Source: Erinaceus europaeus (lineage: Eukaryota; Chordata; Mammalia; Eulipotyphla; Erinaceidae). From it: 64,000 nucleotides of DNA. Position numbers and translations under genes: made by a program. Position 1 is the stretch's first letter; each line of letters begins with the position of its first letter. The DNA is taken from assembly GCF_950295315.1 (NCBI RefSeq), contig NC_080166.1:97965141-98029140 (forward strand). The letters are read 5' to 3'. Positions 23,673-35,350 of this stretch are shown here, piece by piece. The notes under the pieces are model-generated. The model made no database searches, was not told the DNA's origin, and worked only from the letters and a program-made list of their open reading frames with translations.

Positions 23673-23805
23673 AAGACAGAGGGAGAGAGGGAAAGATGTA
23701 ATAGCACCAAAAATTCCTCCAGAAAGTGAAGGTCTGAGTTAAAGCTTGGGTCATGTACATAGAAAAGCAAGTGCATTATCGAATAAGCTGTTGCACTGTT
23801 GCTAG
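23673..23805 (-). mobile_element. Old tRNA-SINE-like fragment, minus strand
   Basis: AAGACAGAGGGAGAGAGGGA, then AAAGCTTGGGTCATGTACAT and GAATAAGCTGTTGCACTGTT look like a worn SINE in reverse. It appears to be the host of the preceding insertion. Confidence 0.4.
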
Positions 23806-24151
23806 TAACTATCATATTGTATATTGTCTTTTAAGATCTCAAAAAAAAAAGAATAAAACTTGTACAAATTCAATCATTATTTAGTATTCACTAGAAATTC
23901 CTATTTACTGCATCAAGTACACTTCCAGTGACATAGTGAGGCATTTATTTAAAAAATCTTGAAAATATAAACATTTATATTATTATATAGTTACCACAGC
24001 TTGGTCTTGTAACCATTTGCATCAGAAGCTCTCAAGTACTTAGTAAAAATCCAGATATAACCAGCACTCACTAGGACTGCTAACTCAACATCTCTGAGCA
24101 AGAGACTGGGGAATTCTGTGGAATTGGTATTTTTAAACAAATTTCTGCAGG
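23806..24151. other. No recognisable feature
   Basis: AT-rich sequence containing an A(10) run; nothing recognised. Confidence 0.5.
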
Positions 24152-24358
24152 TTTTTTTTTAAATGTTCATTTTATTAATTTGTCATTTATTGGATAAAGA
24201 CAGAGAAATCAACTGAGAAGAGGGGTGTGGTGTATATATATAGGGGGGAAAACATCTGCAGCACTGCTTCACCACTCACGCAGCTCTCTTGGGGATTGAA
24301 TCCAGGTCCTTCTTCATGGTTACATGTGCACTTACAGGTGTTATACCACCCAATCCCC
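24152..24358 (-). mobile_element. Type A SINE, minus strand
   Basis: TTATTGGATAAAGACAGAGA tail, GCAGCACTGCTTCACCACTC, TTGAATCCAGGTCCTTC and TATACCACCCAATCCCC head. The CCCACCTGCAGG segment is deleted. Confidence 0.75.
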
Positions 24359-24598
24359 TTAGAAGTTGTTTCCATGTATATTAAAGTTTGAGAATTGTGT
24401 CCAAGTTGCTTAAAATCCAATAAAGATTTTACCTACATCCACTCAGATATATCTAATATTTCTAGACGTTTACAGAGAGAACTTCTAGTTTGAGGCATCT
24501 GTCACTGTGGTAGGAATATGAATAATGATTCTTTCCTGTTGTGTAGATTGGTACCAATTAGAGTTACTATGGAAGTTCATGTATACATTAGAAACTTG

Positions 24599-25000
24599 AG
24601 GCCAAGTTGTAGCATACCTGGCTGAGCACATATGTTGTTTTATTTTTTAATATATATTTTTATTATTGGATTGGGGCAGAGAAAAATTGAGGAGGGGAAG
24701 ATAAACACCTGTAGCCCTGCTTCACCGCTTGTGAAGCTTCACCCCCCCCCCCCCCGCCGCAGGTGGGGACCAAGGGCTTGAACCTTGGTCCTTATGTGTT
24801 GTAATGTGAGTGATTAAACAAGTGTGCCACCACCTGCCTCCCTGAGCACAAATGCTGCAATGTGCAAGGACCATGGTTCAAGTCCCTGGTTCCCACCTGC
24901 AAGAGAGAAATATCACAAGTGGTGAAGCAGTGCTGCAGATGTCTCTCTCCCTTTCTATCTCTCCCTCCCCAATAAATAAATGCAATTTAGATAAAATGAC
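24599..25000 (+). mobile_element. Type A SINE split by another SINE
   Basis: The head GAGGCCAAGTTGTAGCATAC lies at 24599-24637 and the remainder, with B box TGGTTCAAGTCCC and tail CCCCAATAAATAAATGC, at 24842-25000. The gap is filled by a minus-strand SINE. Confidence 0.85.
24638..24841 (-). mobile_element. Type A SINE inserted in a SINE, minus strand
   Basis: Bounded by CTGAGCACATATGTTG (24622-24637) and CTGAGCACAAATGCTG (24842-24857), a 16-bp target duplication with two differences. TTTTATTTTTTAATAT is the tail side. Contains a C-rich run at 24740-24756. Confidence 0.85.
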
Positions 25001-25017
25001 TTGATCACTATTTGAGG

Positions 25018-25165
25018 CAGGGGAAACAGCATAATAGTTCTGTGAAAGACTTTCATGTCTAAGACTCTGAGGTCTCAGGTTCAATCCCCAGTACCACGCC
25101 TGAGCTGAGCAGTGCTCTTATGTATCTCTCTCATTAAACAGTAAATAAAAATATTTTCAAAAAAG
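25018..25165 (+). mobile_element. Type C SINE
   Basis: CAGGGGAAACAGCATAATAG, AAAGACTTTCATGTCTAAGA, B box CAGGTTCAATCCCC, GAGCTGAGCAGTGCTCTTAT and a CATTAAACAGTAAATAAAA tail. Confidence 0.85.
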
Positions 25166-25167
25166 AA

Positions 25168-25525
25168 AGTTGGGGGAGCACACCAGGTTAAGTGCACATA
25201 GTACCAAGCACAAGGACCTGCACAATGATTCCAGTTGGAGTCCCCACTCCCTACCTGGAAGGGGGTCGCTTCAGAAGTGGTGAAGCAGGTCTGCAGGTGT
25301 CTATCTTTCTCTTTCCCTCTTTATCTTCAGCTCCCTTCTCAATTTCTCTCTTTTGTCCTATTCAAAAAAAAAAAGAAGAAGAAAGAAAGAAAGAAAAAAG
25401 AAAAGAAAAGAAAAGAAAGGCCCAAAGGAGCAGTGAAGAAAAGAAAAGAAAGGCCCAAAGGAGCAGTGAAGGCCTGATCCCCAGCAATAACCCTGGAGGC
25501 AAAAAATAAAATAAAATAAAAAATA
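25168..25525 (+). mobile_element. Type B SINE with purine expansion
   Basis: TGGGGGAGCACACCAGGTTA head, CGCTTCAGAAGTGGTGAAGC and GTCCTATTCAAA. The trinucleotide stretch has become GAA/GAAA repeats, and a segment of about 33 bp ending AAAGGAGCAGTGAA is duplicated in tandem at 25405-25470. AATAACCCTGGAGGC closes the element. Confidence 0.8.
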
Positions 25526-26129
25526 ATAAAAGAAAGCTAGAAATCCTTGTGGTTCTAATGTCACTTTAGTGGTATTTTTGCAAGTAATGACAAATAATCA
25601 GAAAGTACTGATATCCACAGAAAAATCACCCTTTAGAAGAACGTCCTCTGAAGAATCTTTCTTTATGATATTTTCTTAAGTCACAGTAGTGACTTAAAAT
25701 AAGAGACATGACTAGGCACAAACTGTTTGAGGCTCATTATTTTGGCATTTGGAATACTGTACAGATGATTATATTACTGCTCCCAACTGCTGAGTCATTT
25801 TCATATGAAAGAAGCACTTATCTTTTTGACTTAGCAGTATTTTGTGGAAGGTGGGTTGTAAATGTTCACCCCTTCAGCAGTAATGGCCATGTAACTTATG
25901 TGAGTCAGTGGAATGTGAGAAAAGGTGAAAGAGTGTCAGATCTGAAGAGTTTATGTGGTATCCCAAATCTCTCATGAGCCTCTCCTACCATCTGTTCCTT
26001 CCCTTTGCCAGTGGAGGTTCTAGAGTGAGAAGACATTTGGGGTAGAGTAATAATTTCTGACCTGCCAACATTGACATATAAGTAAAAAGCAAATGACTGT
26101 CTCCACCAAATTGTTCAGGAACATCTGGA
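25526..26129. other. No recognisable feature
   Basis: An 89-codon open frame at 25708-25977 carries no recognisable domain or start context. I leave it uncalled. Confidence 0.5.
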
Positions 26130-26439
26130 CATTCACATGAAAAATAAAATTAATCTAGACACAGATCTTGTCCCAATCACAACAACAGGTTCAAAATGGG
26201 CCATAGGCTTAAATACAAAGTTATAACTACAGAACAACTAATAGTGGATATGATCTAAATGACTTTGGGGATTACAATAAATTTTTAGATATAACCCTGA
26301 GAGCAATGAATGATAAGTTGTATTCACTAAAAGGAAAACTTTTTTTTCTGTAAAAGTCAATGCCAAGGAATTAGAAAATAAGTGGCAGATGGAAAAAAAT
26401 GATATAAAGGATGAACCTACTAAGGACTTACCTAAAAAG

Positions 26440-27085
26440 AAAAGAAACCTCTGCCCTAATCCAGATGTCTAAACCTATTCTCAGTTCTGACACCATCTTC
26501 CCAAACAATACTTTTAATCCACCTGCATGTTAGCTATCAGGCTCAGGCAAAAATTACTAAAGTCATGAATCCCTTACAGCACACCTAAAATAGACTTCCA
26601 AGCTTCTTCCAACATGAAGACCCCTAGTTTCATTTGCTCTATCTCTACCTTTAGGTTCCTGTTTATCAAACAATTTGTCCTGCTTTATATTTTACTACAT
26701 TTAGCCACCAGACTGCAGACACTATCATGATTCCATCCTGACTTCCCTAAGCAGACAACCTTACCAATGTGTCCTGGAACCCCACCTCTCCAGAGCCCTA
26801 CTCCTTTAGGGAAAGACAGAAATAGGCTGGGGTATGGATTGACCTGCCAACATCCATGTTCAGTGGAGAAGCAATTAAAGAAACCAGACCTTCCATCTTC
26901 CGCACCCCATAATGATCCTGCGTCCATACTTTCAGAGGGATAAAGAATAGCGAAGCTTCCAATGGAGAAGATAGGTCATGGAACTCTGGTGGTGGGAACT
27001 ATACGTAATTACACCCCTGTTATCTTAAAATCTTGTTAATCATTATTAAATCACTAATACAAAATTTAAAAACGAAAAACAAAAC
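26440..27085 (+). mobile_element. L1 3'-tail fragment inserted in an ancient L1
   Basis: CACCTGCATGTTAGCTATCA, GGTTCCTGTTTATCAAACAA, CTGGAACCCCACCTCTCCAG and GGTCATGGAACTCTGGTGGT run in the same order as 61660-62326 and partly 44390-44640. Junctions are approximate: ACCTCT-like sequence lies at both ends and could be the target duplication. Confidence 0.75.
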
Positions 27086-27544
27086 CTCTTAAAACTCAAG
27101 AATATAGAAACAACTCACTTAAAAATTAAAATGAAGACCTGGACAGACACCTATATAAATGATATATTAAAAAGGTATGTAAATGGCTGATAAGCATGTG
27201 AAATGATACTTAATAGTAGTGACATAGAACTAGTACATAATAAGCGATCAAAGTTCAGAATACTGTTAATACTATATGTCAGCAAGAATTTGGGATAGTA
27301 GGACCTCTTATTCATTGATGAGAAGGTAGATTATACCCTTATTTTTAGAGAAGATTTCAGTATTTCTTAAAGAGCTAAAATTATTAGTTATTTTATGTTT
27401 TTGCATTATATGCACATTTTTGTTACATTCATTGGTATTTACCTATTGGAGATAAAATACATGTCCATCTAAAATCTTTACAGCTTTTTTATTCACAATT
27501 ACTAAAACTTGGGAAATTCCAGTAAGTAAAAAAATAGAGAGAGA

Positions 27545-27612
27545 GATATGTGTGTAAATAGGTAAATAGAAGATAGATAGATGATAGATAATAGATAGAG
27601 AGATAGATAGAT

Positions 27613-27657
<45 letters not shown>
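27545..27657 (+). repeat. (GATA)n microsatellite
   Basis: GATA and GATAGAT units, longest pure run at 27612-27656, inside the ancient L1. Confidence 0.9.
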
Positions 27658-28046
27658 GACAGAAAACAGGGTATTATTTGGTGCTAAGAGAAATAACCTG
27701 TCAAATCATGGGAAGACATGGAGAGTCATTAAGTGCATATTGCTGCAGTCTGAAAAGACTACACATTATGACTCTAACTATATGCTATTCTATAAAATGC
27801 CAAATAATGAAGATAGTGATAAAAAGATCTGTGATTATCATTAAATGAACTGGATTGGTAAATAACAATATATTAAGAGTAATGAAAATACACTGTATGA
27901 TATTTGAAAAGTTGATACATTTCATTTTGCATTTGTGTAAGCTAATAGGTTATAGAATATCAAAGTGAACTTTAAAGTAAGCTATAAACTTTGGGTGATT
28001 ATAATGTGACAAGGCATAGTCACTCTTGATTTTAAAATATTCTGAG

Positions 28047-28230
28047 CACTGGATAGTGATGCACCTGGTAAAGAACATGAATGACAGTGCTCAAAGACCC
28101 AGACTCAATCACTGGATTCCCACCTTCAGGTAGGAAGCTTCATAAGTGTTGGAACAGCATTGCTGATGTTTGTCTATCTCACCTTTACCTCTCAATGTCT
28201 CTGTCTCTATCCACAATAAATAAATAGTCC
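28047..28230 (+). mobile_element. Type A SINE, diverged
   Basis: GCACTGGATAGTGATGCACC head, CCACCTTCAGGTAGGAAGCT and CTATCCACAATAAATAAATA tail. Many substitutions in the B box. Confidence 0.75.
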
Positions 28231-29659
28231 ATTGAGTAATATTCATAATGCAGGAGACTATGCATATGGGGAGGAGGCAAATGCTATATAGGAAATTTAT
28301 GAACCTTCCTTTCAGTTTGTCTGTGAATATAAAATACTTTGAAAGACATTTAATAAAATCTTTTTCTCATACATCTTTTGAATGATTTGAAATTATCACT
28401 GCAATAACATGAAGAAATATATTAAACTCTCTGTGGACATAAATGCTCTGTGACCATTATCTTAAGAAGGATTTTCAGACATCTAGGATGCTGCTAGGAG
28501 ACACATCTAAATCATAAGCTTACTCTTTGGGGTTCTTTAAGCAGAGTTTTACATATTCACATTCTGAATTTTTTTCATAATATCTCTCGTGCCTAATCTT
28601 ACTTTTTACTCCACAATTATTATTTTTTTTTCTAATTCATGGTGAAACTCTTACTCTCTAACTTTTCTGTGAAGGAGTCTAACTCAACCAATAAACTAGA
28701 ACTGTTTTTCTCATAAACACCATCAGGAAAAGTCCAGCAAGTACATTTGATCATTCAGTTGGAGCATCTATTTTCCAATTTATTGTGTTTATATCTATAA
28801 TGGAAAGGAGAATAAGTTCAAATACCTAAGATGATAATCACAAAATATATTTTAAGTGCATTTAGTAGTCTCTTTGAAATAATGGACAGGATGTAGCCCA
28901 GAAGAACCATTTAAGGAGGATCAGAATTTTGATTGTTATTGAAAATTTTGATTTTAACTTGGCATATCTGGCTGTGTCAAAATGATGGGCACTGGCAAAC
29001 CCAAGTGTAGCAAAAAAACATTTTCTATAAACTTGAAAAAGTCTGTGAATTTATCTATGTTACTCTTAAATTGTTCAGTTATACAAAATCATTTTTATAT
29101 TCATTGGGTTAGAAATTGGTTGAGACAATACAAAATGTAGGTATAGCATTTCTTAAATGGAGTCTACCTCTATTGAAAATTAGAAATAGGTGCATTTTAT
29201 AATATCTATTTAACAGGACAGTTTCCATGGCTATCTAGTCATTCTGTATTTTTAAATGTTCTATTCTCTACCTTGTTTACAGACTCATAGAACTCATTAT
29301 CCACTGAGCTAGTTTATCCTTGCAACACCTGGTCATCCATACCCATGAGCTTTTGAGATCTGAAATCCAATTGCCATTTATTGGCTCATTGCTTCTGCAA
29401 AAATCTACTTAATGAATGTTCAGAAAAAGGACTAGAGATCCAACCAAGTGAAAATTTTCTTATCATGTTGCTGCTGATATTGGGTATTACCTGTAGTCAC
29501 AATTTTATTATTTTCAGATATATATTGGGAATTATAGGCCAAATGTAGAATTACTAGAAATATTCTCCAAAAACTTGGCATGTCTTTTCTGGATAAAGAT
29601 GTGTTGTTCTTTCACTTAGTGCTCAAACATACACACTTTTTTTTATTCATAAGCATATA
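28231..29659. other. No recognisable feature
   Basis: 1.4 kb of AT-rich unique-looking sequence; no repeat, gene or long open frame. Confidence 0.55.
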
Positions 29660-30145
29660 CTTTTTGCATTAGTGATTTAATATTGGTTTACAAAATTACA
29701 GGACACCAGAGGTACAATTCCACACCTTTCCCACCACCAGAGTTCTGTGTCCCCATTCCCTCCAATGGAAACTGCAGTGGTTCTCTCAAGGTCACAGAAA
29801 TGGGTTGACCATTATTTCTAGACCTGTCTGTCTGTCTGTCTGCCTGTCCATCTATCCATCTTTCTATCTATATCTTTGCCCATTTTTCCTATGGTCCTGC
29901 ATTTTCTCCCTTTCTAAGGCATGTCTACACCTATTACTACTTCCGAATGACTTTCCTTTTTTCTTCTTCTCTCTCTATGTCCTGAAGGAATTGAGTTTCA
30001 GAGCCCTTTAGTTTTCTTCCATTAACATTTCTCTCCCTCTGGGAGTAGGAAAAAAATTCTTCTGGGGATGCTGAAGGCTTTTGACTTCTGTAATTGTTTC
30101 TCCAATGGACATGGACATTGGTAGGTCGGTCCATATCTCCATACA
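29660..30145 (-). mobile_element. L1 3'-tail fragment of an older subfamily, minus strand
   Basis: TTAGTGATTTAATATTGGTT, CCACCACCAGAGTTCTGTGT and CTTCTGTAATTGTTTCTCCA are in the same order as the reverse of the L1 3' UTR. Between the two blocks lies a CTGT/CTAT-rich stretch (29822-29870) not found in the young copy. Confidence 0.7.
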
Positions 30146-31216
30146 CACAAACATCCACGTTTGTCTTTTTCATGAAGGAATATCAAATCAAAGTAGGGAA
30201 ATGTATACATACACTAAAAACTAAAATTATTTGCCATTTTCAATATTGTATTTTTAATGATTACAAAGTTTTTCTCCAAGAGTTTTTAGACTGCTGATGT
30301 TTCTCTATTAAATTGTGGAATATGCTATTCCTGTGCTGTCACATAACAAATTTGTGCTCTTCAGCTGACCTCTGCTGTTCTATTTACTCTGTTTGCTGTC
30401 AAGCTTTCCAGAGACACTAGAGGGGAAAAAATCAGCAGGGGAAACAGATTCTAGGAGACTAGGAAACAAAACAAAGTATCATGGAGTTGAGTCTTCATCA
30501 AGAGAAACAAACTGATAGCTAAATGCCTTTACTTCCTGTAGACTCAGCTTTCATCTGCCTCTAAAGGAACGCTGTTTCTATCTTGAACTTTGAGGAATGG
30601 AACTTATAAATGAAGATAACCTTAAAGTAGCAGAGTGGCAAAATAAGGAAATAAAATGTGAAATGCATATGACTAGTATATATAGTTTAAAGTCTTTTGT
30701 ATATGTTGTGTGATCACTTCAATTTGTTTTTGGTGAGTTAGACAGAAAGAAATGCTGATGAGTATTTCATAACAAATAAGTGAGGTCAAGGTCATCTTAG
30801 AAGTAGAGACCTGTCTTGATTGTCCTCTCTAGACTAGAGAACTTAAGAGCAGGCAGAGTGGTGAACAGTTTAAAGTTCTTGTTGTGGGATCATTTTTTCA
30901 CAATTCTCTTAATGTTATGAAATACTCTTCTTGCTGGAAAATCCTCCTGTTAGTCAATAACATATTTTCAGAGTATGAGACCAGAATTTTTGAATGACAT
31001 GCTAAATATATCACTAATGTGGTAAGACCAAAGGAATAAAATGAGTTAAAACATATAAATTTTGAGTTATTATTTAATATATGGAATTTATATATCATAA
31101 TAATTTATAAGATATTTGCAAGCTGTGTCCTACAAACATGACAAATTATACAACATAGAAAAATGAGTGAACTCGACTTTTGTATGCTTTTCATCAGACT
31201 TACTATTTTATGATTA
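30146..31216. other. No recognisable feature
   Basis: Unique-looking AT-rich sequence; nothing recognised. Confidence 0.5.
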
Positions 31217-31219
31217 ATT

Positions 31220-31402
31220 AAATCTAGACTGGATACAAGTATAAAATTAAAAATGATACAGTATAAATAAGATTCTACCTATTTTTTTTTTCTTTTTTAA
31301 AACATAGATACAGAGACACTGAGAGGCAGACCAGGGCACTGAAGTTTCCTTCAATTAAATCTAGATTGGATATAAGAATAAAATTTAAAATGATACAGTA
31401 TA
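31220..31402. repeat. 46-bp direct repeat flanking a SINE-like sliver
   Basis: A segment beginning AATCTAGACTGGATACAAGT (about 31220-31265) recurs at ~31357-31402 with six or so differences. Between them are ~90 bp with T(11) and GAGAGGCAGACCAGGGCACT, resembling the tail half of a type C SINE in reverse. The second copy abuts the 5' end of the older L1. Confidence 0.7.
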
Positions 31403-32694
31403 GGGGGCAGAGAAAAGATGACAAGACTGAGAAGTAGCTTCTGGTCTGAGTTCCAACAATAACTGCTGGAAATGGTAGGATTTTTTTGCCTTCAGCAGGA
31501 CAGTGAATTTGGGGTCCTAGCTGTAACATCAAGGAGGTGAAAATAGCCCAGTTTGGGTTAGAATATAGAGGAAAAAGAAAGGAAAAAAATTTTCATCATT
31601 CCCTAAGTGCACCCCTGCCCCCTACCCCCATAACCAGACCCTGGGTGCCAGAGAGCTGCTTCTAGCAGGCTTCCCTGCTGAGCTTCTTTCTTTACCAAGA
31701 TTCCTAGCCCAACAGGGGTTCCATTCCAAGTTTATTCCTTTCTGAAACCCTTAGCTCTCTTTCTTTCTAAATGGCCAATTGGATCTACAAAAGGCAAAGA
31801 CTGCCCTGAGGTGTTTTTTGTTTTTTTTTTTGGTTTTGGGTTTTTTGTTGTTGTTGTTGTTGCTGTTGTTTGTTTGTTTGTTTTACTTTCTTAACAATCA
31901 GCTGCCTCTGCTCAGGTGGCTTGAGGCAATCTGGGATAGTTTTTTTACCCTGCTCTATTTTATTATTAATAGTATATAAAGGTGTATCTCTTCCCCCCCC
32001 CCTTTAGGTTGACCAGAATTAACTTAGTGTATTATCCATTGCTAGGGGACTGGGCATCTTATCCAAAGTAAGAGGAACTTGTTTCACTACTCCTACCTCC
32101 TCTACCACCTCTCCCCTTCTCCCTCCTCTTAGCAAATTAAAAAATAAAATAAAATAAAATAATTAATTAAAAAACTTTCCTTTCACTGCTCCTTTATTAC
32201 AGTTCTTTTTATTATCTTTTTTCTTTTCTCTCTGTTGTTTTTCTTCCTTTTTTTTTTCTTGTCTTCCTTCCTTCCTCCCTCTTTGGCTTTCAGAATTCAC
32301 TGATACTCATTTGTGAATTATTGAGGGAAGAAATCTGACTCAGAGTGGATTCTCTATGTGTGTATCTCTGCTCTACTTCCTTTTCTCCTCTTGCTACCCC
32401 TAGAATATACAGTGGATAGTAGATTTGCATAATTGTCTATTCTTGCTATCCTTTCTCCCTTTCTCTTTCTTCATCATTTGGACTTGGTTTCTATTTATTC
32501 ACTGACTGGAGACATTGTTTGGCTAACGGGTATTGGTTAAACTGCTTCAACCCTTGCTTCAGTTGCTATTGTAATTTCTGAGGTTGGTGATTGCATTTGT
32601 CATAAAGGTATTTAGTACAGTGTTGCTTGTACTCAAGACACAACAACTGAGGAACAAAAGAACATAAAAATACGAAAAACATTAATAAAAAAAA
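31403..32694 (+). promoter_or_regulatory. 5' UTR of the older L1
   Basis: One promoter unit only: GAAATGGTAGGATTTTTTTG and CAGCAGGACAGTGAATTTGG correspond to the conserved block present twice in the younger copy. The YY1-like core is mutated (AAAGATGACAAGA). Pyrimidine tracts and (GTT)n at 31850-31880 precede ORF1. Confidence 0.7.
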
Positions 32695-33601
32695 TGGGGA
32701 GATCAAGAGCAAATAAAACTGTTACTCCAATGAATGAAGACAAGAGCCCAGAAGAAACTACAAATCAGCAGAGAAGTAACCACAGATAAGAAAAGTATGC
32801 AAGCAATAATAAACTTATTAATCACAGAAATGAAAGCAACTTTGGAGGAAAGGAATGGCAATACTACGGAAACAACAGGTGAGATCCTCAAGGAATTATC
32901 TTGAGGCAATTAGAGAACTGAAAGCTGAAATAGCTGTAATGAAGAAAGAAGCTGAGGGAAGGGAAAGAAGACTAACAGAAGCAGAAAACAGAATTAGTCA
33001 GACAGAGGATGAGCTAGAGAAAACTAAGAAAGAGGTGAAAGGGCTCAAAAAGAGATTGAAAGACACTGAAAACAACAACAGAGACATATGGGATGATCTC
33101 AAAAGAAGTAACATTTGAATAATTGGCCTGCCAGAGGAAGAAAGAGAGGAAGGGGAAGCAAACATTCTAGAGGAAATAATAGAAGAAAACTTCACAGCCC
33201 AGAATAACAGAAAGGACATTAAAATTCAAGAGGCCCAGAGAGTTCCAAACAGTATCAACCGAGACCTGAAAACACCAAGACACATCATAGTCACAATGAG
33301 AAGAAGTAAGGATAAAGAAATGATCCTAAAGGCTGCAAGAGAGAAACAAAAAGTCACATACAGGGGAAAACCCATAAGACTATCAGCAGACTTCTCCACT
33401 CAAACTCTAAAAGCCAGAAGAGAATGGCAAGATATCTATTGAGCCCTGAATGAAAAAGGGTTTCAATAAAGGATAATATATCCTGCTAGACTTTCATTCA
33501 AACTAGATGGAGGGATCAAAACCTTCTTAGACAAACAACAGTTAAAGGAAGCAACCATCACAAAACTGGCCGTGAAAGAGGTTCTAAAAGACCTCTTATA
33601 A
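32695..33601 (+). pseudogene. Decayed L1 ORF1 (RNA-binding chaperone)
   Basis: Collinear with the intact ORF1 at 38561-39475. In life the product trimerises through a coiled coil and packages L1 RNA. ATG is kept at 32695. Breaks include a frame change near 32765-32790, a TGA replacing an Arg codon at 33116, another TGA for Arg near 33440 and a TAA for Gln near 33468. Two of the stops replace CGA or CGT codons, the signature of methyl-CpG decay. Confidence 0.85.
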
Positions 33602-34123
33602 ACAAGAACTTCACTATAATACTTGCCATATATCAGAGCAAAAAAAAATTCAATGAACAATGGCACTACAATACATTAAATACATAATATCAGTAAATGT
33701 CAATGGCTTAAACTCACCCATCAAAAGGCACAGAGTGGGGGGGGGTGGATCAGAAAACATAACCAAACCATATGCTGATTGCAAGAATCCCATCTGACAC
33801 AACAAGATAAACACAAACTTAAAGTGAAAGGATGGAAAACTATCATACAGGCTAATGGACCACAAAAAAAACTGGAACAGCCATTCTCATCTCTGACACA
33901 ATAGATTTTAAATTAAATAAAGTAATAAAAGATAGGCAAGGACATTACATAATGATTAGAGGATCAATCAGCCAAGAAGACTTAACAATTATTAACATCT
34001 ATGCACCCAATGAGGGACCATCTAAATACATCAAACACCTACTGAAGGAACTTCAAAAATACATCAATAGTAATACAATAATAGTGGGAGATTTTAACAC
34101 CCCACTCTCACACTTAGATCAAC

Positions 34124-34580
34124 TTCTTCTAGCATTTGCCCTTCTTCCGTAGCCAGTCAACAGCATCAGGTTGAGCCTGATGTAAAGTTTCGAGACCTCC
34201 TTTGAATCTGGAGAGGTGGCAGTCATTGACTATGTGGGTCATAGTCTGTCTGTAGCTGCAGGGGCAGTTCGGGTCGTCTCTGGCTCCCCAGTGATGGAAC
34301 ATAGCGGCGTACTGGCCATGGCCTGTTCGATAGCGATTGAGGAGGGCCCAATCATAACGTGCTAGGTCAAAGCCGGGTTGACGCTTGCAGGGGTCTGTGA
34401 TGAGGTGTTTGTTCTTTACCTCAGCTGACTGCCAGCTCTGTTTCCAAGAGACTGGAACAGAGAAGTTCAGTGTAGGTGTAGGAGACCAGATTGGGTGATG
34501 AGATGTCAAGCGTTGGACAGGGTGGGCGAAGATATCCGCATATATTGACAGGTCCGGTTGAGCGTAGACGTGGGAAATGA
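34124..34580 (-). mobile_element. 3' end of a non-L1 LINE, inserted in L1 ORF2
   Basis: ACTTAGATCAAC occurs at 34112-34123 and 34581-34592. The younger L1 shows a single, slightly different copy of the site (39989-40003), so this is a retrotransposition with a 12-bp duplication. Read on the minus strand, the insert ends ...CAAATGCTAGAAGAA with no poly(A). Base composition is much richer in GC than the surrounding L1. Clade unknown: the protein it encodes is not L1-like, and it does not resemble the BovB C-terminus I remember. Confidence 0.8.
34129..34578 (-). pseudogene. C-terminus of a non-L1 LINE reverse transcriptase, 5'-truncated but open
   Basis: The frame is open for the whole insert, ~150 codons, up to TAG at 34129-34131; no start ATG is in the fragment. 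Features in order: RYDWALLNRYRTGHGQY, then a C-x-C-x7-H-x4-C cluster (CPC...HIVNDC), then GGLETLHQAQPDAVDWL. From family knowledge, an RTGHG box followed by a Cys/His cluster is typical of the post-RT C-terminus of CR1/Jockey/RTE-like LINEs. Lack of any stop implies a young copy or little time since insertion. Confidence 0.7.
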
Positions 34581-35350
34581 ACTTAGATCAACAAAGCATA
34601 GAATCAACAAAGAAACAAGAGAATTAAATGAAGAGATGGTCAGACTAGACCTCCTGGACATCTTCAGAGCCCTTCACCCCAAAAAAACTGGAATACACCT
34701 TCTTTTCAAATCCACACAACACCTACTCAAAGATAGACTACATTTTAGACCACAAAGTCCGCATCAATAAATTCAAGAGCATTGAAATCATCCCAAGTAT
34801 CTTCTCAGACCACAGTGGAGTAAAACTAACATTTAACAACAAACAGAAAATTATTTAAAGACACAGAATTTGGAAACTAAACAACATACTCCTTAACAAC
34901 AACTGGGTCAGAGAGTCACTCAAGCAAGAAATTTAAATATTCCTGGAAAAAATGAAAATGAAGACACAACCTATCAAAGTATTTGGGACACAGCTAAAGC
35001 AGTATTGAGACGGAAACTCACAGCCATACAATCACATATTAAAGAACAAGAAAAAGCTCAAATGAATTACCTTACTGCATACCACAAGAACTTAGAGGAA
35101 GAGGAACAAAGGAACCCAAAAGCAACTAGAAGGACATAAATCACTAAAATTAGAGCAGAAATAAACAACATCGAAAATAAGAGAACCATACAGAAGATCA
35201 ATGAAGCCAAATATGGTTCTTTGAAAGATTAAAAAAAATTGACAAACTCCTAGCCAGACTCACTAAACAAAAAAAGGAGAAGACTCAAATTCATAGAATT
35301 GTAAATGATAAGGAGATATCACAACTGACACCACAGAAATCCAGAAAATC

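Larger units (their letters stand above)
26130..28030 (+). mobile_element. Ancient mammalian L1, ORF2 3' half and 3' end, interrupted
   Basis: 26140-26440 retains the order of mid-late ORF2 with heavy decay. 27086-27540 continues toward the C-terminus (AGACACCTATATAAATGATA, TGGCTGATAAGCATGTGAAA). 27900-28015 (TTTAAAGTAAGCTATAAACT, TTGGGTGATTATAATGTGAC) matches, from memory, the 3' UTR end of old mammalian L1s. All frames are broken. A younger L1 tail interrupts it. Confidence 0.7.

Noticed and set aside
25708..25977. 89-codon open frame
   Set aside because: No motif or start context recognised, and flanked by decayed repeats.
34129..34578. Host gene or retrocopied host exon
   Set aside because: RTGHG, the Cys/His cluster and the terminal tail resemble LINE reverse transcriptase C-termini, and the flanks are target duplications.
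34129..34578. BovB (ruminant-type RTE) identity
   Set aside because: The C-terminal motifs do not resemble the BovB end as I remember it; left as an unassigned clade.
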